Below, piece by piece: positions 54,083-63,752 of a stretch of DNA of 64,000 nt. Each line of letters starts with the position of its first letter. Position 1 is the stretch's first letter. The position numbers and the translations under genes are program-made. Source of the DNA: Pseudomonadota bacterium (GTDB lineage Bacteria; Pseudomonadota; Alphaproteobacteria; Rickettsiales; UBA6187); contig JAQCEY010000002.1 of NCBI GenBank assembly GCA_027620075.1, positions 344,337 through 408,336 on the forward strand, given 5' to 3'. A model generated the notes under the pieces. That model worked only from the letters and a program-made list of their open reading frames with translations. It was not told the DNA's origin and ran no database searches.

Positions 54083-54976
54083 TTAATACTCCCTATCCAC
54101 TATATATTCTGCAAGCTCCCTTAAAAGGTCTGCTTGTTTGCCGAAAGTATGAAGATGCCTTACAGCCTGTTCAGCCAATATCCTTGCTTGCTCTTTGGCT
54201 TTTTTAACACCCATAGCACTAACAAACGTTGCCTTATCGGAGGATTTATCGATTCTTTTTTTATCACCCTTCTTAGAACCGTCACCGGCTTTAGCGTCCA
54301 GTAAATCATCAGTAATCTGAAATGCCAGACCGATATCATGAGCATAACCTTTCATCAATTTCCTTAAATGCTCAGGTGCATTTCCAAGAATAGCACCGCC
54401 CTCACATGATACGGCAAATAACTCGCCCGTCTTTAATCTTTGTAAATTAATTATCTCATTAATACTCATCTTACGCTGATCGGAATCCAGATCAACCATC
54501 TGTCCACCAACCATACCGTTTGCCCCAGCCGCTTTTGCCATACATTTTACCAACTCACACCTTACGGCATGGCTTGAATGCGTCGAGCGGTCTGAAAGTA
54601 TCTCAAATGCAAATGTTAAAAGAGCATCTCCTGCCAAAATAGCCGTAGCTTCATCAAATTTAACATGACAGCTTGGCTTCCCTCTCCTTACATCATCATC
54701 ATCCATTGCAGGCAAGTCGTCATGTATCAATGAATATGTGTGGACAAACTCAATTGCCGCCGCAAGCTGTAGGGAAGAAGATGTGCTAACGCCAAAAAGA
54801 TTTGCGGTTGTAACCGTCAAAAAAGGTCTGAGCCTTTTACCCTCGGATAAGGCAGAATACCTCATTGCCTCATATAGTCTGGTTTGTGTGCCTTCCCCTG
54901 CTTCGGGCAGAAGCAAATCCATCTTTTCATAAAGACTATCAGAAACACTTTGTAATACCTTATCTAAATCCGACAT
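54083..54976 (-). CDS. ispA: Farnesyl/geranyl diphosphate synthase
   Basis: Makes the C10-C15 prenyl diphosphates for undecaprenyl and quinone synthesis. The 297 residues contain the first Asp-rich motif LIHDDLPAMDDDDVRRG, with the two-residue insertion typical of bacterial farnesyl synthases, GGQMVDLDSD, and the second motif FQITDDLLDAKAG. EGKRLRPFLTV is also typical. It lies 23 bp downstream of the universal stress gene. With the longer synthase at 44 kb it covers short and long chains. Confidence 0.94.
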   Translation of the reverse strand: MSDLDKVLQSVSDSLYEKMDLLLPEAGEGTQTRLYEAMRYSALSEGKRLRPFLTVTTANLFGVSTSSSLQLAAAIEFVHTYSLIHDDLPAMDDDDVRRGKPSCHVKFDEATAILAGDALLTFAFEILSDRSTHSSHAVRCELVKCMAKAAGANGMVGGQMVDLDSDQRKMSINEIINLQRLKTGELFAVSCEGGAILGNAPEHLRKLMKGYAHDIGLAFQITDDLLDAKAGDGSKKGDKKRIDKSSDKATFVSAMGVKKAKEQARILAEQAVRHLHTFGKQADLLRELAEYIVDREY

Positions 54977-54999
54977 GTTTATTACCTATAAATATTTGA

Positions 55000-55434
55000 T
55001 TAGTTTTTGCTCCTCACCACCAAAACCGAACGGTCGGAGTGCCTGACAACTTTAGCAGCATTAGGTCCTAGAAGATAGTCTTTTAGTCCGGGTTTATGAG
55101 CCGACATTATTATTAAATCGGCATCAATAGTTTTTGCCGTTTTAATAATGCATTCATAAACGGAGCCTTTAGCCACTATGTTTCTTACCTTTATATCATC
55201 AGGAATATTTGCATCAACAAATTCATGTAACGCTTCTTTTGTTTTATCTACAACCCTGTCAATTGAACCTTTAGGGAAATATTGCTGCACAAGGCTCATT
55301 CCGTAATCGGACACAACTGCCATAACGTGTAATTTTGCACCAAGTGCTTTTGAATGTTCAATTGCCGCCGGCAAAGAATCTTTCCACGAGCCTTCTTCCG
55401 CAATATCAACGGGATAAAGTATATTTTTATACAT
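55000..55434 (-). CDS. Universal stress protein (UspA family), TRAP-linked
   Basis: A 144-residue UspA-fold protein. The start MYKNILYPVDIAEEGSW and the ATP-loop region SAHKPGLKDYLLGPNAAKVVRHSDRSVLVV follow the G-x2-G-x9-S type pattern of nucleotide-binding Usp proteins. It lies 22 bp downstream of a TRAP permease gene. In Halomonas the UspA protein TeaD is encoded with, and modulates, the TeaABC TRAP transporter, so a similar role is likely here (inference). Confidence 0.92.
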   Translation of the reverse strand: MYKNILYPVDIAEEGSWKDSLPAAIEHSKALGAKLHVMAVVSDYGMSLVQQYFPKGSIDRVVDKTKEALHEFVDANIPDDIKVRNIVAKGSVYECIIKTAKTIDADLIIMSAHKPGLKDYLLGPNAAKVVRHSDRSVLVVRSKN

Positions 55435-55456
55435 CGCATTAACCTTATTTTATTAT

Positions 55457-58114
55457 TTAATTATTATCGACGCTCATTATCTCACTGCGTCTGTTTCTTT
55501 GCATTAGAATTACACCAAAAAGCACACTCATAGCAACTAAATATATCCAGTTTCTGTTGATTTGTTGTTGAGAAACATCTAAAGAGGTAATTTCGTAATC
55601 AAAATAAAACCCGTCTTTTTCCGCCTGACTGTTAAAAACGATATCATCGACAAAAACCTGTCCTTCTTCTTTTCTTACAACAAGTCCGTATTCACGCAAG
55701 CGATCAAGACCTTTATGTTCTTCTTTTATATCAATAAACGCCGAGAATGGTCTTGGGTCGCCTATATTATTTTCTCCCATTACACCTATTTTTATACGCT
55801 GCCCGGCTTCAGCTTCATTAAAGGCTGTATCGACTTGATAAACAACCCGCTTCTCATAAGGCGGCGTTATAATATCCATCCAGAATCCCGGACGTAAAAT
55901 AGCAAACGCAACTAGCAAAAGAATAGCCGATTCATATAGCCTGCTCTTAATAATAAAATAACCTTGCGTTGCTGCTGCAAATACCAACATAGCTATTGTC
56001 GCCTTTATAAATATTATAGTCCCCATCAAGAAACTATCTACACCGATTAGCAACAGGTCGGTATTATATATAAAGATAAAAGGCAAAATTACGGTACGAA
56101 TACTATATACGAAAGCCTGAACACCGGTTTTGATCGGATCGCCCCCTGAAACTGCCGCCGCAGCAAATGAAGCAAGCCCCACAGGCGGTGTGACATCTGC
56201 CATAATGCCGAAATAAAATACGAACAGGTGGATAGCTATCAGCGGTATCTCTATACCGTTTTGTTTGGCAAGCTCGCTCACAACCGGAACCATAAGGCTG
56301 GAAACAACAATATAGTTAGCGGTTGTCGGCAGTCCCATTCCAAGTATAAGGCATATGACCGCCGTATAGATAAGCACAAGCACAAACGAGCCTCCGGCAA
56401 GACGTTCTACAAGCTCGGTAAGCACCTGCCCTACTCCCGTCAACGATACAACGCCGACAATAATACCTGCTGCCGCAGTGGCAATACCGATTCCCGTCAT
56501 ATTTCTTGCACCTGATATAAGACCGTCAAGCAGGTCGATAAGACCGTCTATCGCTCCTTGTTTTATCTCGCCTGACTTTCTGAAAAATGCACTTATAGGT
56601 CTTTGAGTTACCACAATAATTATCATAAAGAAGGTAGCCCAAAAAGCTGAAAGTCCGGGAGATAACTTCTCTATCATCAAGCACCAGACCAGAACGACTA
56701 TAGGCAATATATAATAAAGCCCTGTTTTAACGGTTGGTCCTGTTTCAGGCAACTTTGACATTACACTATTTGGATCATCCATTTCCAAAGGCGGAAATTT
56801 AGATGCATAGTATAATAACCCCAGATATACGGCAGTAACACCAAAAGCTATTATGTATTTTGCGTTATCTTTAAAAACATCTTTCACCCAGCCGATACCG
56901 TAATAAACAGCCCCTGATATAATAATCAGGCTGGTTACAATTATTGCATAGGCTATTATTTTTTGCACAAAGGTTGAAGTTCTACGCTTCCTCAATGACT
57001 TCATGTCAGCTTTTAAAGCCTCAAGGTGAACAATGTATAACAATGCTATATATGAAATTACTGCCGGAATGACAGCCGCCTTAACAACTTCAATATAAGG
57101 GATACCTACATATTCTATCATAAGAAAAGCCGCAGCTCCCATAACAGGAGGCATTATCTGACCGTTTACGGAAGCAGCAACTTCAACAGCTCCGGCTTTC
57201 TCCCTTGAAAAGCCCACTCTTCTCATAAGAGGAACTGTGAAAGTGCCTGTAGTTACTACATTCGCTATTGAAGAACCCGAGATAAGCCCCGTCATGCCGG
57301 AAGCAAGTACGGCAGCCTTTGCAGGCCCCCCTTTGAGATGCCCTAACAACGAAAACGCTACCTTAATAAAATAATTTCCGGCGCCTGCCTTCTCCAATAA
57401 CGAACCGAACAATACGAACAAAAACACAAAATCTGTTGATACGCCTATAGCGATTCCGAAAACCCCTTCAGAACTGAGCCATTGATGCGAAGCTACTTTA
57501 ATTATACTTTGTCCCTTGTGAGCTATCAGATCGGGCATAAAAGGGGCGTTACCTGCAAAAGTATAGAACAGGAATATTGTTGCAATGATTACAAGCGGAG
57601 GGCCTAAAGCCCTTCTTGCGGCCTCCAATAACATCAACATTCCTACCACTGCAATTATCACGTCAGAATTTGTCGGCGCACCGGATCTGTCTGCCAAAGC
57701 ATCTTTATTAAAAAAGAGATACAGAACACATGTTATGGAAATTAATGCAAAGCCCCAGTCAATAGCGGGTATATATCCCCTAGGACTATTTTTAAAGGCA
57801 GGATATGACATATATGCTAAGAATAACGCAAATGCCAGATGTATATATCTTGATTCGGTGCTGTTGAAGGGGTGTATCTGAAGGAAATCAAACAGATATT
57901 TTCCTACAAATTCATTATATGAAAGCACTGCATCGCTATATGGGATCGGCGAGGCTACCCATAGTTGGAACAATGACCATGCAAGTGCTGTAAAGAATAA
58001 TATCTTAGCGGACAAACCCGACGGACGTCTTGCACCGCTATCACTTTCAATTACCAGATCCTGTAATTCAGAGTCGGTCATCTTTGAAACGTTAGCACTT
58101 GCAGAATTATTCAT
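55457..58114 (-). CDS. Fused TRAP transporter permease (DctQM) with C-terminal DUF3394
   Basis: Inner-membrane part of a TAXI-type TRAP transporter, driven by an ion gradient. The 885 residues join a small DctQ-like region (about 30-200) with a large DctM domain (about 200-690). DctM motifs include VLFGSLLEKAGAGNYFIKVA, GLISGSSIANVVTTGTFTVP, and GMGLPTTANYIVVSSLMVP. The last part (about 740-840, VVYQVDTAFNEAEAGQRIKI) looks like the DUF3394 domain often added to these permeases, then a final helix. The matching TAXI receptor is encoded 480 bp upstream on the same strand. The substrate is unknown. Confidence 0.93.
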   Translation of the reverse strand: MNNSASANVSKMTDSELQDLVIESDSGARRPSGLSAKILFFTALAWSLFQLWVASPIPYSDAVLSYNEFVGKYLFDFLQIHPFNSTESRYIHLAFALFLAYMSYPAFKNSPRGYIPAIDWGFALISITCVLYLFFNKDALADRSGAPTNSDVIIAVVGMLMLLEAARRALGPPLVIIATIFLFYTFAGNAPFMPDLIAHKGQSIIKVASHQWLSSEGVFGIAIGVSTDFVFLFVLFGSLLEKAGAGNYFIKVAFSLLGHLKGGPAKAAVLASGMTGLISGSSIANVVTTGTFTVPLMRRVGFSREKAGAVEVAASVNGQIMPPVMGAAAFLMIEYVGIPYIEVVKAAVIPAVISYIALLYIVHLEALKADMKSLRKRRTSTFVQKIIAYAIIVTSLIIISGAVYYGIGWVKDVFKDNAKYIIAFGVTAVYLGLLYYASKFPPLEMDDPNSVMSKLPETGPTVKTGLYYILPIVVLVWCLMIEKLSPGLSAFWATFFMIIIVVTQRPISAFFRKSGEIKQGAIDGLIDLLDGLISGARNMTGIGIATAAAGIIVGVVSLTGVGQVLTELVERLAGGSFVLVLIYTAVICLILGMGLPTTANYIVVSSLMVPVVSELAKQNGIEIPLIAIHLFVFYFGIMADVTPPVGLASFAAAAVSGGDPIKTGVQAFVYSIRTVILPFIFIYNTDLLLIGVDSFLMGTIIFIKATIAMLVFAAATQGYFIIKSRLYESAILLLVAFAILRPGFWMDIITPPYEKRVVYQVDTAFNEAEAGQRIKIGVMGENNIGDPRPFSAFIDIKEEHKGLDRLREYGLVVRKEEGQVFVDDIVFNSQAEKDGFYFDYEITSLDVSQQQINRNWIYLVAMSVLFGVILMQRNRRSEIMSVDNN

Positions 58115-58197
58115 ATAAACCCCATACTTTTTTAACTATAGTTAATTTCGATAGTGTCTTTACAAGAAATTTCAGCATTTTGCGGAATAAATATAGC

Positions 58198-58415
58198 AAC
58201 TTTGAATTGAATTTAATTTACGTATATTTATATTTGTCATTCCACGAATTTTGTTAGTAGAACAAAATTATAGGGGAATCCAATATCTAAAAAGTTAGGA
58301 AACTTTTTAGATATTGAAAAGTTTTCCTAAACTTTTCAAATTGGATCCCATGATAAAAAATTTTACTAAATTTTTTTCATAGGATGACACCGATTAGTAA
58401 ATTTAATTCAAAGTT
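58198..58415. repeat. Nested palindromic element of about 218 bp
   Basis: Outer arms AACTTTGAATT...ATTTA (58198) and TAAATTTAATTCAAAGTT (58398-58415) enclose GTCAT (58236) and ATGAC (58384-58388). Inside them, GGGGAATCCAAT pairs with ATTGGATCCC, and three hairpins lie within: AATTTTGTT/AACAAAATT, a perfect 16 bp stem starting CAATATCTAAAAAGTT, and GAAAAGTTT/AAACTTTTC. There is no open frame. It fills most of the 58115-58596 gap between the TRAP receptor and permease genes. Confidence 0.8.
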
Positions 58416-58542
58416 ACCATACAAGAGCCTAAAATAAAGATTTATATACTTTATATTAATTTTCTATAAATCGCAAAAATCACAGAGTAAAATATATATA
58501 ATTAATTTATCTATAGGTGAAGGAATATTTTAACATTTTAAC

Positions 58543-58570
58543 AAAAAAGGCTCTCAAATTTGAGAGCCTT
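58543..58570 (-). terminator. Strong rho-independent terminator after the TAXI receptor
   Basis: AAGGCTCTCAAA/TTTGAGAGCCTT is a perfect 24 bp palindrome. Read on the minus strand it is followed by a T run (TTTTTTGT), 26 bp after the receptor's stop codon. It probably lets the receptor be made in excess over the permease, or separates the two transcripts. Confidence 0.88.
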
Positions 58571-58596
58571 AATGTTTATATATAATCTATACGGTA

Positions 58597-59583
58597 TTAT
58601 AACAATCCTCTTTCGCTGAAATAACGTCTTGCACCTTCATGTAAAGGAGCGATATTACCTTCTGTTATTAGTTTTTTAGGATCAAGGCTCACAAAAACCG
58701 GGTGAAGCGTTTTAAAGTTATCAAAATTATCAAACACAGCTTTTACAAGTTGATAAATAACCTCATCATCAACTTTGCTTGTAGATACGAAAGTAGCTTT
58801 AACACCGAAAGTCCTTATACTATTATCATTACCGGCATACATTCCACCGGGTATCGTCGTATATGCGTAATAAGGGCTTTTATCTACCAGACGGTCAATT
58901 GAAGGACCTTCAACCGGAATTATTTTAACATCGCACGATGTTGCAACTTCCTGAACCGCACCGTTCGGATGACCGGCATTATATATCATTACGTCAATTT
59001 TGTTATCACAAAGAGCTTGCGGCTGCTCGGAACCTTTAAGCTCAGCAGTCACCTTAAAATCCTCTTTTGTCCAACCCATAGCCCTCATAACAACTTCCAT
59101 AGTCGCCCTGTTACCTGAACCGGGATTACCTACGTTTACTTTTCTACCTACAAGATCATCAATTGAGTTGATGCCTGAATTTTTTCTCACGATTATAGTG
59201 AAAGCCTCCGTGTGCAATGAAAACACGGCACGTAGGGTACTAAACGCACCTTGGTCAGCAAAAATGCTTGTTCCGTTATATGCATGATATTGCCAGTCTG
59301 ACTGAGCCACCGCCAAATCAAGACCGCCATCTCTCAAAGCATTAAGGTTATAGACCGAACCACCTGTGGACTCAACCGAGCAACGTATCCCGTGATCTTT
59401 TCTACCGCGATTTACAAGGCGGCATATTGCTCCGCCAGTAGGATAATAAACACCTGTTACACCACCTGTACCGATAGTTATAAATTTATCAGAAGCTTTT
59501 GCGGGGCTAGATACCGGACTGATCGCCATAGATACTATAAGCACAGCCATTGATAATAGACTTATTACAAAAAATCGATTCAT
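58597..59583 (-). CDS. TAXI-family TRAP solute receptor
   Basis: Periplasmic binding protein of a TRAP transporter. The ATG at 59583 has AAGGGG upstream; the frame is open from a GTG at 59604. The 328-residue product has a signal peptide (about 1-30, ending PAKAS) and the TAXI motif ITIGTGGVTGVYYPTGGAIC at the mature start. SVESTGGSVYNLNAL, VAQSDWQYHAYNG and GRKVNVGNPGSGNRATMEVV are typical. TAXI receptors bind small acids such as glutamate in some species; the ligand here is unknown. Its permease partner is the next gene downstream. Confidence 0.94.
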   Translation of the reverse strand: MNRFFVISLLSMAVLIVSMAISPVSSPAKASDKFITIGTGGVTGVYYPTGGAICRLVNRGRKDHGIRCSVESTGGSVYNLNALRDGGLDLAVAQSDWQYHAYNGTSIFADQGAFSTLRAVFSLHTEAFTIIVRKNSGINSIDDLVGRKVNVGNPGSGNRATMEVVMRAMGWTKEDFKVTAELKGSEQPQALCDNKIDVMIYNAGHPNGAVQEVATSCDVKIIPVEGPSIDRLVDKSPYYAYTTIPGGMYAGNDNSIRTFGVKATFVSTSKVDDEVIYQLVKAVFDNFDNFKTLHPVFVSLDPKKLITEGNIAPLHEGARRYFSERGLL

Positions 59584-59796
59584 AAAAAAAACCCCTTTTT
59601 TCACAGTATTTTTAAATATATAATTGAAATTATATCGTTAGATTAAACTAATACTTTAGATTTAACTAATTGTTTCATACCAATAACATAATTTTTCCCG
59701 ACAAACAAGGAAAAACCTTCCTACAATCTTAATAAATTTGTAAATAACGGCTTATTTTTCCATTCAATAAACTATTATTAAATCAAAAAAAATTAT

Positions 59797-60885
59797 TTAC
59801 AAACAATTCATCAATTTTTCTACAGCGTCAGTTTTGCCCATGCTATATGAATTTTTTGCCATACTTATTAGTTTTTCAGGATTGCTCAATAATGATTTTA
59901 GCGTTTTATTAAGCTCCTCTTGTGTAAAATCGTCCTGACCGATAAGAATTGCAGCTTCTTTTTTCGCAAGTGCCAGAGCATTTACGGTTTGGTGATCGTC
60001 AGTGGCGAATTTATAAGGTACTAAAATTGACGGACGACCTGCAACGGTAATTTCCGAAACGGTTGAAGCCCCCGCCCTTGCTATGATAAGATGTGACGAG
60101 CTTATTCTTGTCGGTATATCCTCAAAAAAAGTTGCAAGGTCGGCACTAATACCCGCTTCATCATAGATTTTTTTTACACGGTCTAGGTCTTCATTCCTGC
60201 ATTGCTGGTCTATGCGTATCTTATGTCTTAACTCTTCGGGCAGATTACAAATAGCCTGCGGCACAACCTCACTGAATATGCTAGCCCCCTGTGAACCGCC
60301 TGTTACCAGTATATGTATAGTTTCTCCGTCATCGGGGTCAGGATAAGGAATCTCACGCAATGCTTTTATTGCAGGACGAACGGGATTTCCCGTTAACACA
60401 ACCTTGTCATAATATTTTTCACTAATTCCTTTTACTTCCCTGAAAGATGTAGCAATTTTAGTGACTTTTCCGCATAAGAACCTGTTTACCTTTCCCATAA
60501 CACAATTTTGTTCATGTATAACTGTTTTTATTTTCAGCATATTGGCAGCATACATTGTAGGAAAAGAAGGATATCCGCCAAACCCTACAACTATATCGGG
60601 CTTTATTTTTTTCAGTTCAATCTTTGCCTGCCTTATGCCCGCAAAAATCATAGGCACTGCCTTGAGCTTTGCAGCAATTGTGCCGCCTGTTGATGCTGCC
60701 GAAATAACCCTTACTTCCATTTTTTCAGGTGTCAGCAAGTGCTTTTTATATCTTTTATCGGAAATAAGTATCGCCTTATGACCCCGCTCGATTAACTCAG
60801 ATGCAAGGGCTTCAGCCGGAAATATATGTCCTCCCGTGCCTCCGGCGGCTAACACAACTATTTTGTTCTTGTTGTTTTCTGACAT
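59797..60885 (-). CDS. murG: Lipid II synthase (undecaprenyl-PP-MurNAc-peptide GlcNAc transferase)
   Basis: Adds GlcNAc to lipid I on the inner face of the membrane. The start ATG at 60885 overlaps the ftsW stop (TAATG), with GGAAG eight bases upstream; the frame stays open to 60900. The 362 residues show VVLAAGGTGGHIFPAEALA, FGGYPSFPTMYAA, HEQNCVMGKVNRFL, VTGGSQGA, and ARAGASTVSEIT for donor binding. It closes the mraY-murD-orf-ftsW-murG run in the window; no murC follows before the 59605-59796 AT-rich gap. Confidence 0.97.
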   Translation of the reverse strand: MSENNKNKIVVLAAGGTGGHIFPAEALASELIERGHKAILISDKRYKKHLLTPEKMEVRVISAASTGGTIAAKLKAVPMIFAGIRQAKIELKKIKPDIVVGFGGYPSFPTMYAANMLKIKTVIHEQNCVMGKVNRFLCGKVTKIATSFREVKGISEKYYDKVVLTGNPVRPAIKALREIPYPDPDDGETIHILVTGGSQGASIFSEVVPQAICNLPEELRHKIRIDQQCRNEDLDRVKKIYDEAGISADLATFFEDIPTRISSSHLIIARAGASTVSEITVAGRPSILVPYKFATDDHQTVNALALAKKEAAILIGQDDFTQEELNKTLKSLLSNPEKLISMAKNSYSMGKTDAVEKLMNCL

Positions 60886-62027
60886 TAAGCATCTTCCCAA
60901 ACTAGTTTTTTCTTTTTCAAAACACTTCCGTATCTTGTTTTTGTAAGCCCCAGCATCATTCCCATAGCGATAGCTATTGCGAACATTGAGGAACCGCCAT
61001 AGCTAATAAAAGGCAGTGTCATTCCCTTTGTCGGCAACAAGTGCAATGCTACACCCATATTGATTATAGCCTGCAACCCGAACTGCATCAAAAGCCCTGA
61101 AACTGCATAGACAAAGAACAAGTCGTCCTCATTCATCATTCTTCTTAAACCTCTAAGAACAATAAACCCATATAAACATACTATTATAATACAGGTAATT
61201 GCACCCAACTCCTCACCTATAACTGCAAAAATAAAATCAGTATGTGAATCAGGCAATGATTGCTTTACTATCCCCTCGCCCGGTCCCCTTCCGATAAGAC
61301 CGCCGCTATCAAATGCGTCCAGCGACTTTCTTACCTGATAATTACCGCCGCTATCGAAAATATAGCTATCTATACGCTTCGCCACATGCGGAAAAAAGAA
61401 ATATGCCACAAGTAGTACAAACAACCCGGAAAGAACTATGCCTATAACAAGAGGTATAGATAATCCCCCTACAAAAAGCTGCCCTCCCCAAACGGCAGTT
61501 ACCACAAAGAACATACCGAAATCAGGCTGACTTATAAGAAGTGCCGCCACAAGTGCATATAAGATAAGTGATATCTGAAAACCTTTAAACCCTTTTCTGT
61601 TTTTAGCCTCCGATAGCATCCACGCTATAACTATTATAAAGAAAGGCTTCATAAACTCGGACGGCTGAAGCGATTGCCCCGCTATGAATATCCAGCGTTT
61701 TGCACCGTTTATCTCATGCCCGAACAAAACCACTCCCACCATCAGCAAAATGCTTACTAAAAAACCGAATGTGGCAATCCTTCTTATTGCTATGGGAGGC
61801 ATAAAAGAAACCGTCACAATAATAAGGAATGTTCCTAATAAGAACATAAGCTGTTTTTTTGCAAAGTGAAAACTATCATAGCCGATACGGTCGGCTATCG
61901 CAGGGCTTGTGGTAGCCACCATCACAGCACCAAAAAGAATTATCATAGTTATTGCAAGCAAGGATAACTTGTCAACCGTCCACCACCAACCGGTAAATAT
62001 ATTCTTATTTTGACGGTCAAACTTCAT
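60885..62027 (-). CDS. ftsW: Septal peptidoglycan glycosyltransferase FtsW
   Basis: SEDS-family polymerase that works with FtsI at the division septum. The ATG at 62027 gives 380 residues; the frame is open from 62066, overlapping the small gene upstream. About ten membrane helices are visible. SEDS landmarks include GAKRWIFIAGQSLQPSEFMK, the putative catalytic region around SQPDFGMFFV, GRGPGEGIVKQSLPDSHTDF and LPFISYGGSSM. It is the canonical neighbour of murD and murG in the division cluster. Confidence 0.96.
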   Translation of the reverse strand: MKFDRQNKNIFTGWWWTVDKLSLLAITMIILFGAVMVATTSPAIADRIGYDSFHFAKKQLMFLLGTFLIIVTVSFMPPIAIRRIATFGFLVSILLMVGVVLFGHEINGAKRWIFIAGQSLQPSEFMKPFFIIVIAWMLSEAKNRKGFKGFQISLILYALVAALLISQPDFGMFFVVTAVWGGQLFVGGLSIPLVIGIVLSGLFVLLVAYFFFPHVAKRIDSYIFDSGGNYQVRKSLDAFDSGGLIGRGPGEGIVKQSLPDSHTDFIFAVIGEELGAITCIIIVCLYGFIVLRGLRRMMNEDDLFFVYAVSGLLMQFGLQAIINMGVALHLLPTKGMTLPFISYGGSSMFAIAIAMGMMLGLTKTRYGSVLKKKKLVWEDA

Positions 62028-62050
62028 GTTACTTACATGTAATTGTTTTA

Positions 62051-62314
62051 TTAACTTCTTGCACAACTATTATTATACCCAAATAGTGCTTCTAACTTTT
62101 TTCTTTCTAATAGCTTGGCTTGATTAACAAATCCCTTTTCTTCCGAACTTTTAATCTGCTCATCAATTAAAGCGATTTCCTTGGCTCTTAATTCTAGAGC
62201 TTTTTCTTTGTTAGACAAATTCTTTTCTTCATTTGCCAATACTAATGAAGTATACTCAGCACCCTCTTTATTTTTTGTATAATCAGACTTAAAATTACTT
62301 AAACAATTTCCCAT
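62051..62314 (-). CDS. Small helical protein inserted between murD and ftsW
   Basis: An 87-residue protein with a strong AGGAGC ribosome binding site six bases before the ATG. It begins MGNCLSNF, without a hydrophobic signal, and residues about 25-75 form a charged amphipathic helix or coiled coil (NEEKNLSNKEKALELRAKEI, LLERKKLEAL). I recognise no family. In most bacteria murD and ftsW are adjacent, so this gene is an insertion in a conserved cluster. The good start site and position in the transcript argue that it is expressed. Confidence 0.65.
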   Translation of the reverse strand: MGNCLSNFKSDYTKNKEGAEYTSLVLANEEKNLSNKEKALELRAKEIALIDEQIKSSEEKGFVNQAKLLERKKLEALFGYNNSCARS

Positions 62315-62360
62315 TACTTGCTCCTAAACAAAATATTTATTGTTAACTAAAATAATATTA

Positions 62361-63752
62361 TTACTCATCAACCGCCATTTTACCATTAACATAAGCAATA
62401 AATGCGTCACCTCTTTCTTCGAAATTAGACCACTGATCAAAAGATGCACATGCAGGTGATAAAAGCACAACCGGTTGTTCTTCGCTACAACTTTCTGCAT
62501 CTTTTTTGGCTTTAATAAAAGCGTTTTTTAAATCATTACATTTTGTAAACTCAATCTTACCTTGTAATGTGCCTGCAAATTCGTCTTGCGCCTCACCTAT
62601 CAGATAAGCGTGTTTTATCTTTGGGAAATAACGGTGTAGGGATTCAATACCTCCCGACTTCGGCACTCCTCCTAATATCCAGTATATATTGCCGAAAGTC
62701 TCCAGTGCCTTAGATGCTGCATCGGCATTTGTTGCTTTACTGTCATTAATATAAACAACGCCGTTTTCTTCCCTGACATACTGCATTCTGTGCGGCAGTC
62801 CGTCAAAGCTTCTTACACCCTGTACAAAATCCTCCATTGTAACACCGCAATGCTTGGAAACAACGTAAGCTGCACAGATATTTTGTGCATTATGTTTACC
62901 CTGTATTTTTTTCAACTCACCAAGTTCAATACCGAACTTAACATTCTCACCGTCCACTATCAGCGTTTCTTTCATACTTACGCCGTATTCGAGTATTTCA
63001 TTAACCGAAATAGGTATTATATTTGAAATTTTTGCTTCCCTCTTTAAACCTTCAAAAACATTTACGGAAAAAGAGTCGTCAACCCCTATTACAGCCGAAT
63101 CTCCTTCGCCCTGATTTGTAAAAATATTCTTCTTGGCGATTATGTAGCCTTCTATTCCTCCGTGCCTGTCCAAATGGTCGGGCGTTATATTCAACCAGAC
63201 GGAAATATCGAACTTGGTTTGTTTTATAAGGTCAAGTTGATATGATGACATTTCTATTACATATACACCGTCACTGCCCAGATTTTCCAAGTCCAAAGCA
63301 GCAATACCAATATTACCGCCGACAGCACAGTTAATTCCGGCATTCCTTAAAATATGCCCTATCAAAGCCGTAGTTGTGGATTTGCCGTTAGTTCCGGTTA
63401 TTCCTATAAATTTTGATTTTGGATTTGCACGATATAAAAGCTCAATATCACATATTATTTCACAACCTGCATTTTGTGCAAGCTTTACGACCTTATGCGG
63501 CTGTGGGTGTGTAAACGGCACTCCGGGGCTTAAAACCATAAAATCAACATTATTCCAGTCTATTGACTCAATATCCTCAACCGAAACGCTAGAAATGTTT
63601 TCATTTTTCAAAGCTGTCTTAGATTCTTTTGAGTCATCACACGCAATTACAAAAGCACCACCAAAAGCCAGAGCTTTTACAGATGACATACCTGCCTTGC
63701 CCAAGCCGAAAACAACTACTTTTTTATCTTTAACAAAATTTAAATTAATCAT
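62361..63752 (-). CDS. murD: UDP-N-acetylmuramoyl-L-alanine--D-glutamate ligase
   Basis: Adds D-Glu to the peptidoglycan precursor using ATP. The 463 residues contain [36 protein letters not shown], the P-loop [36 protein letters not shown] and [14 protein letters not shown], then [16 protein letters not shown] in the C-terminal domain. All Mur ligase motifs are present. It overlaps the mraY end by four bases (ATGA). Confidence 0.97.
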   Translation of the reverse strand: MINLNFVKDKKVVVFGLGKAGMSSVKALAFGGAFVIACDDSKESKTALKNENISSVSVEDIESIDWNNVDFMVLSPGVPFTHPQPHKVVKLAQNAGCEIICDIELLYRANPKSKFIGITGTNGKSTTTALIGHILRNAGINCAVGGNIGIAALDLENLGSDGVYVIEMSSYQLDLIKQTKFDISVWLNITPDHLDRHGGIEGYIIAKKNIFTNQGEGDSAVIGVDDSFSVNVFEGLKREAKISNIIPISVNEILEYGVSMKETLIVDGENVKFGIELGELKKIQGKHNAQNICAAYVVSKHCGVTMEDFVQGVRSFDGLPHRMQYVREENGVVYINDSKATNADAASKALETFGNIYWILGGVPKSGGIESLHRYFPKIKHAYLIGEAQDEFAGTLQGKIEFTKCNDLKNAFIKAKKDAESCSEEQPVVLLSPACASFDQWSNFEERGDAFIAYVNGKMAVDE

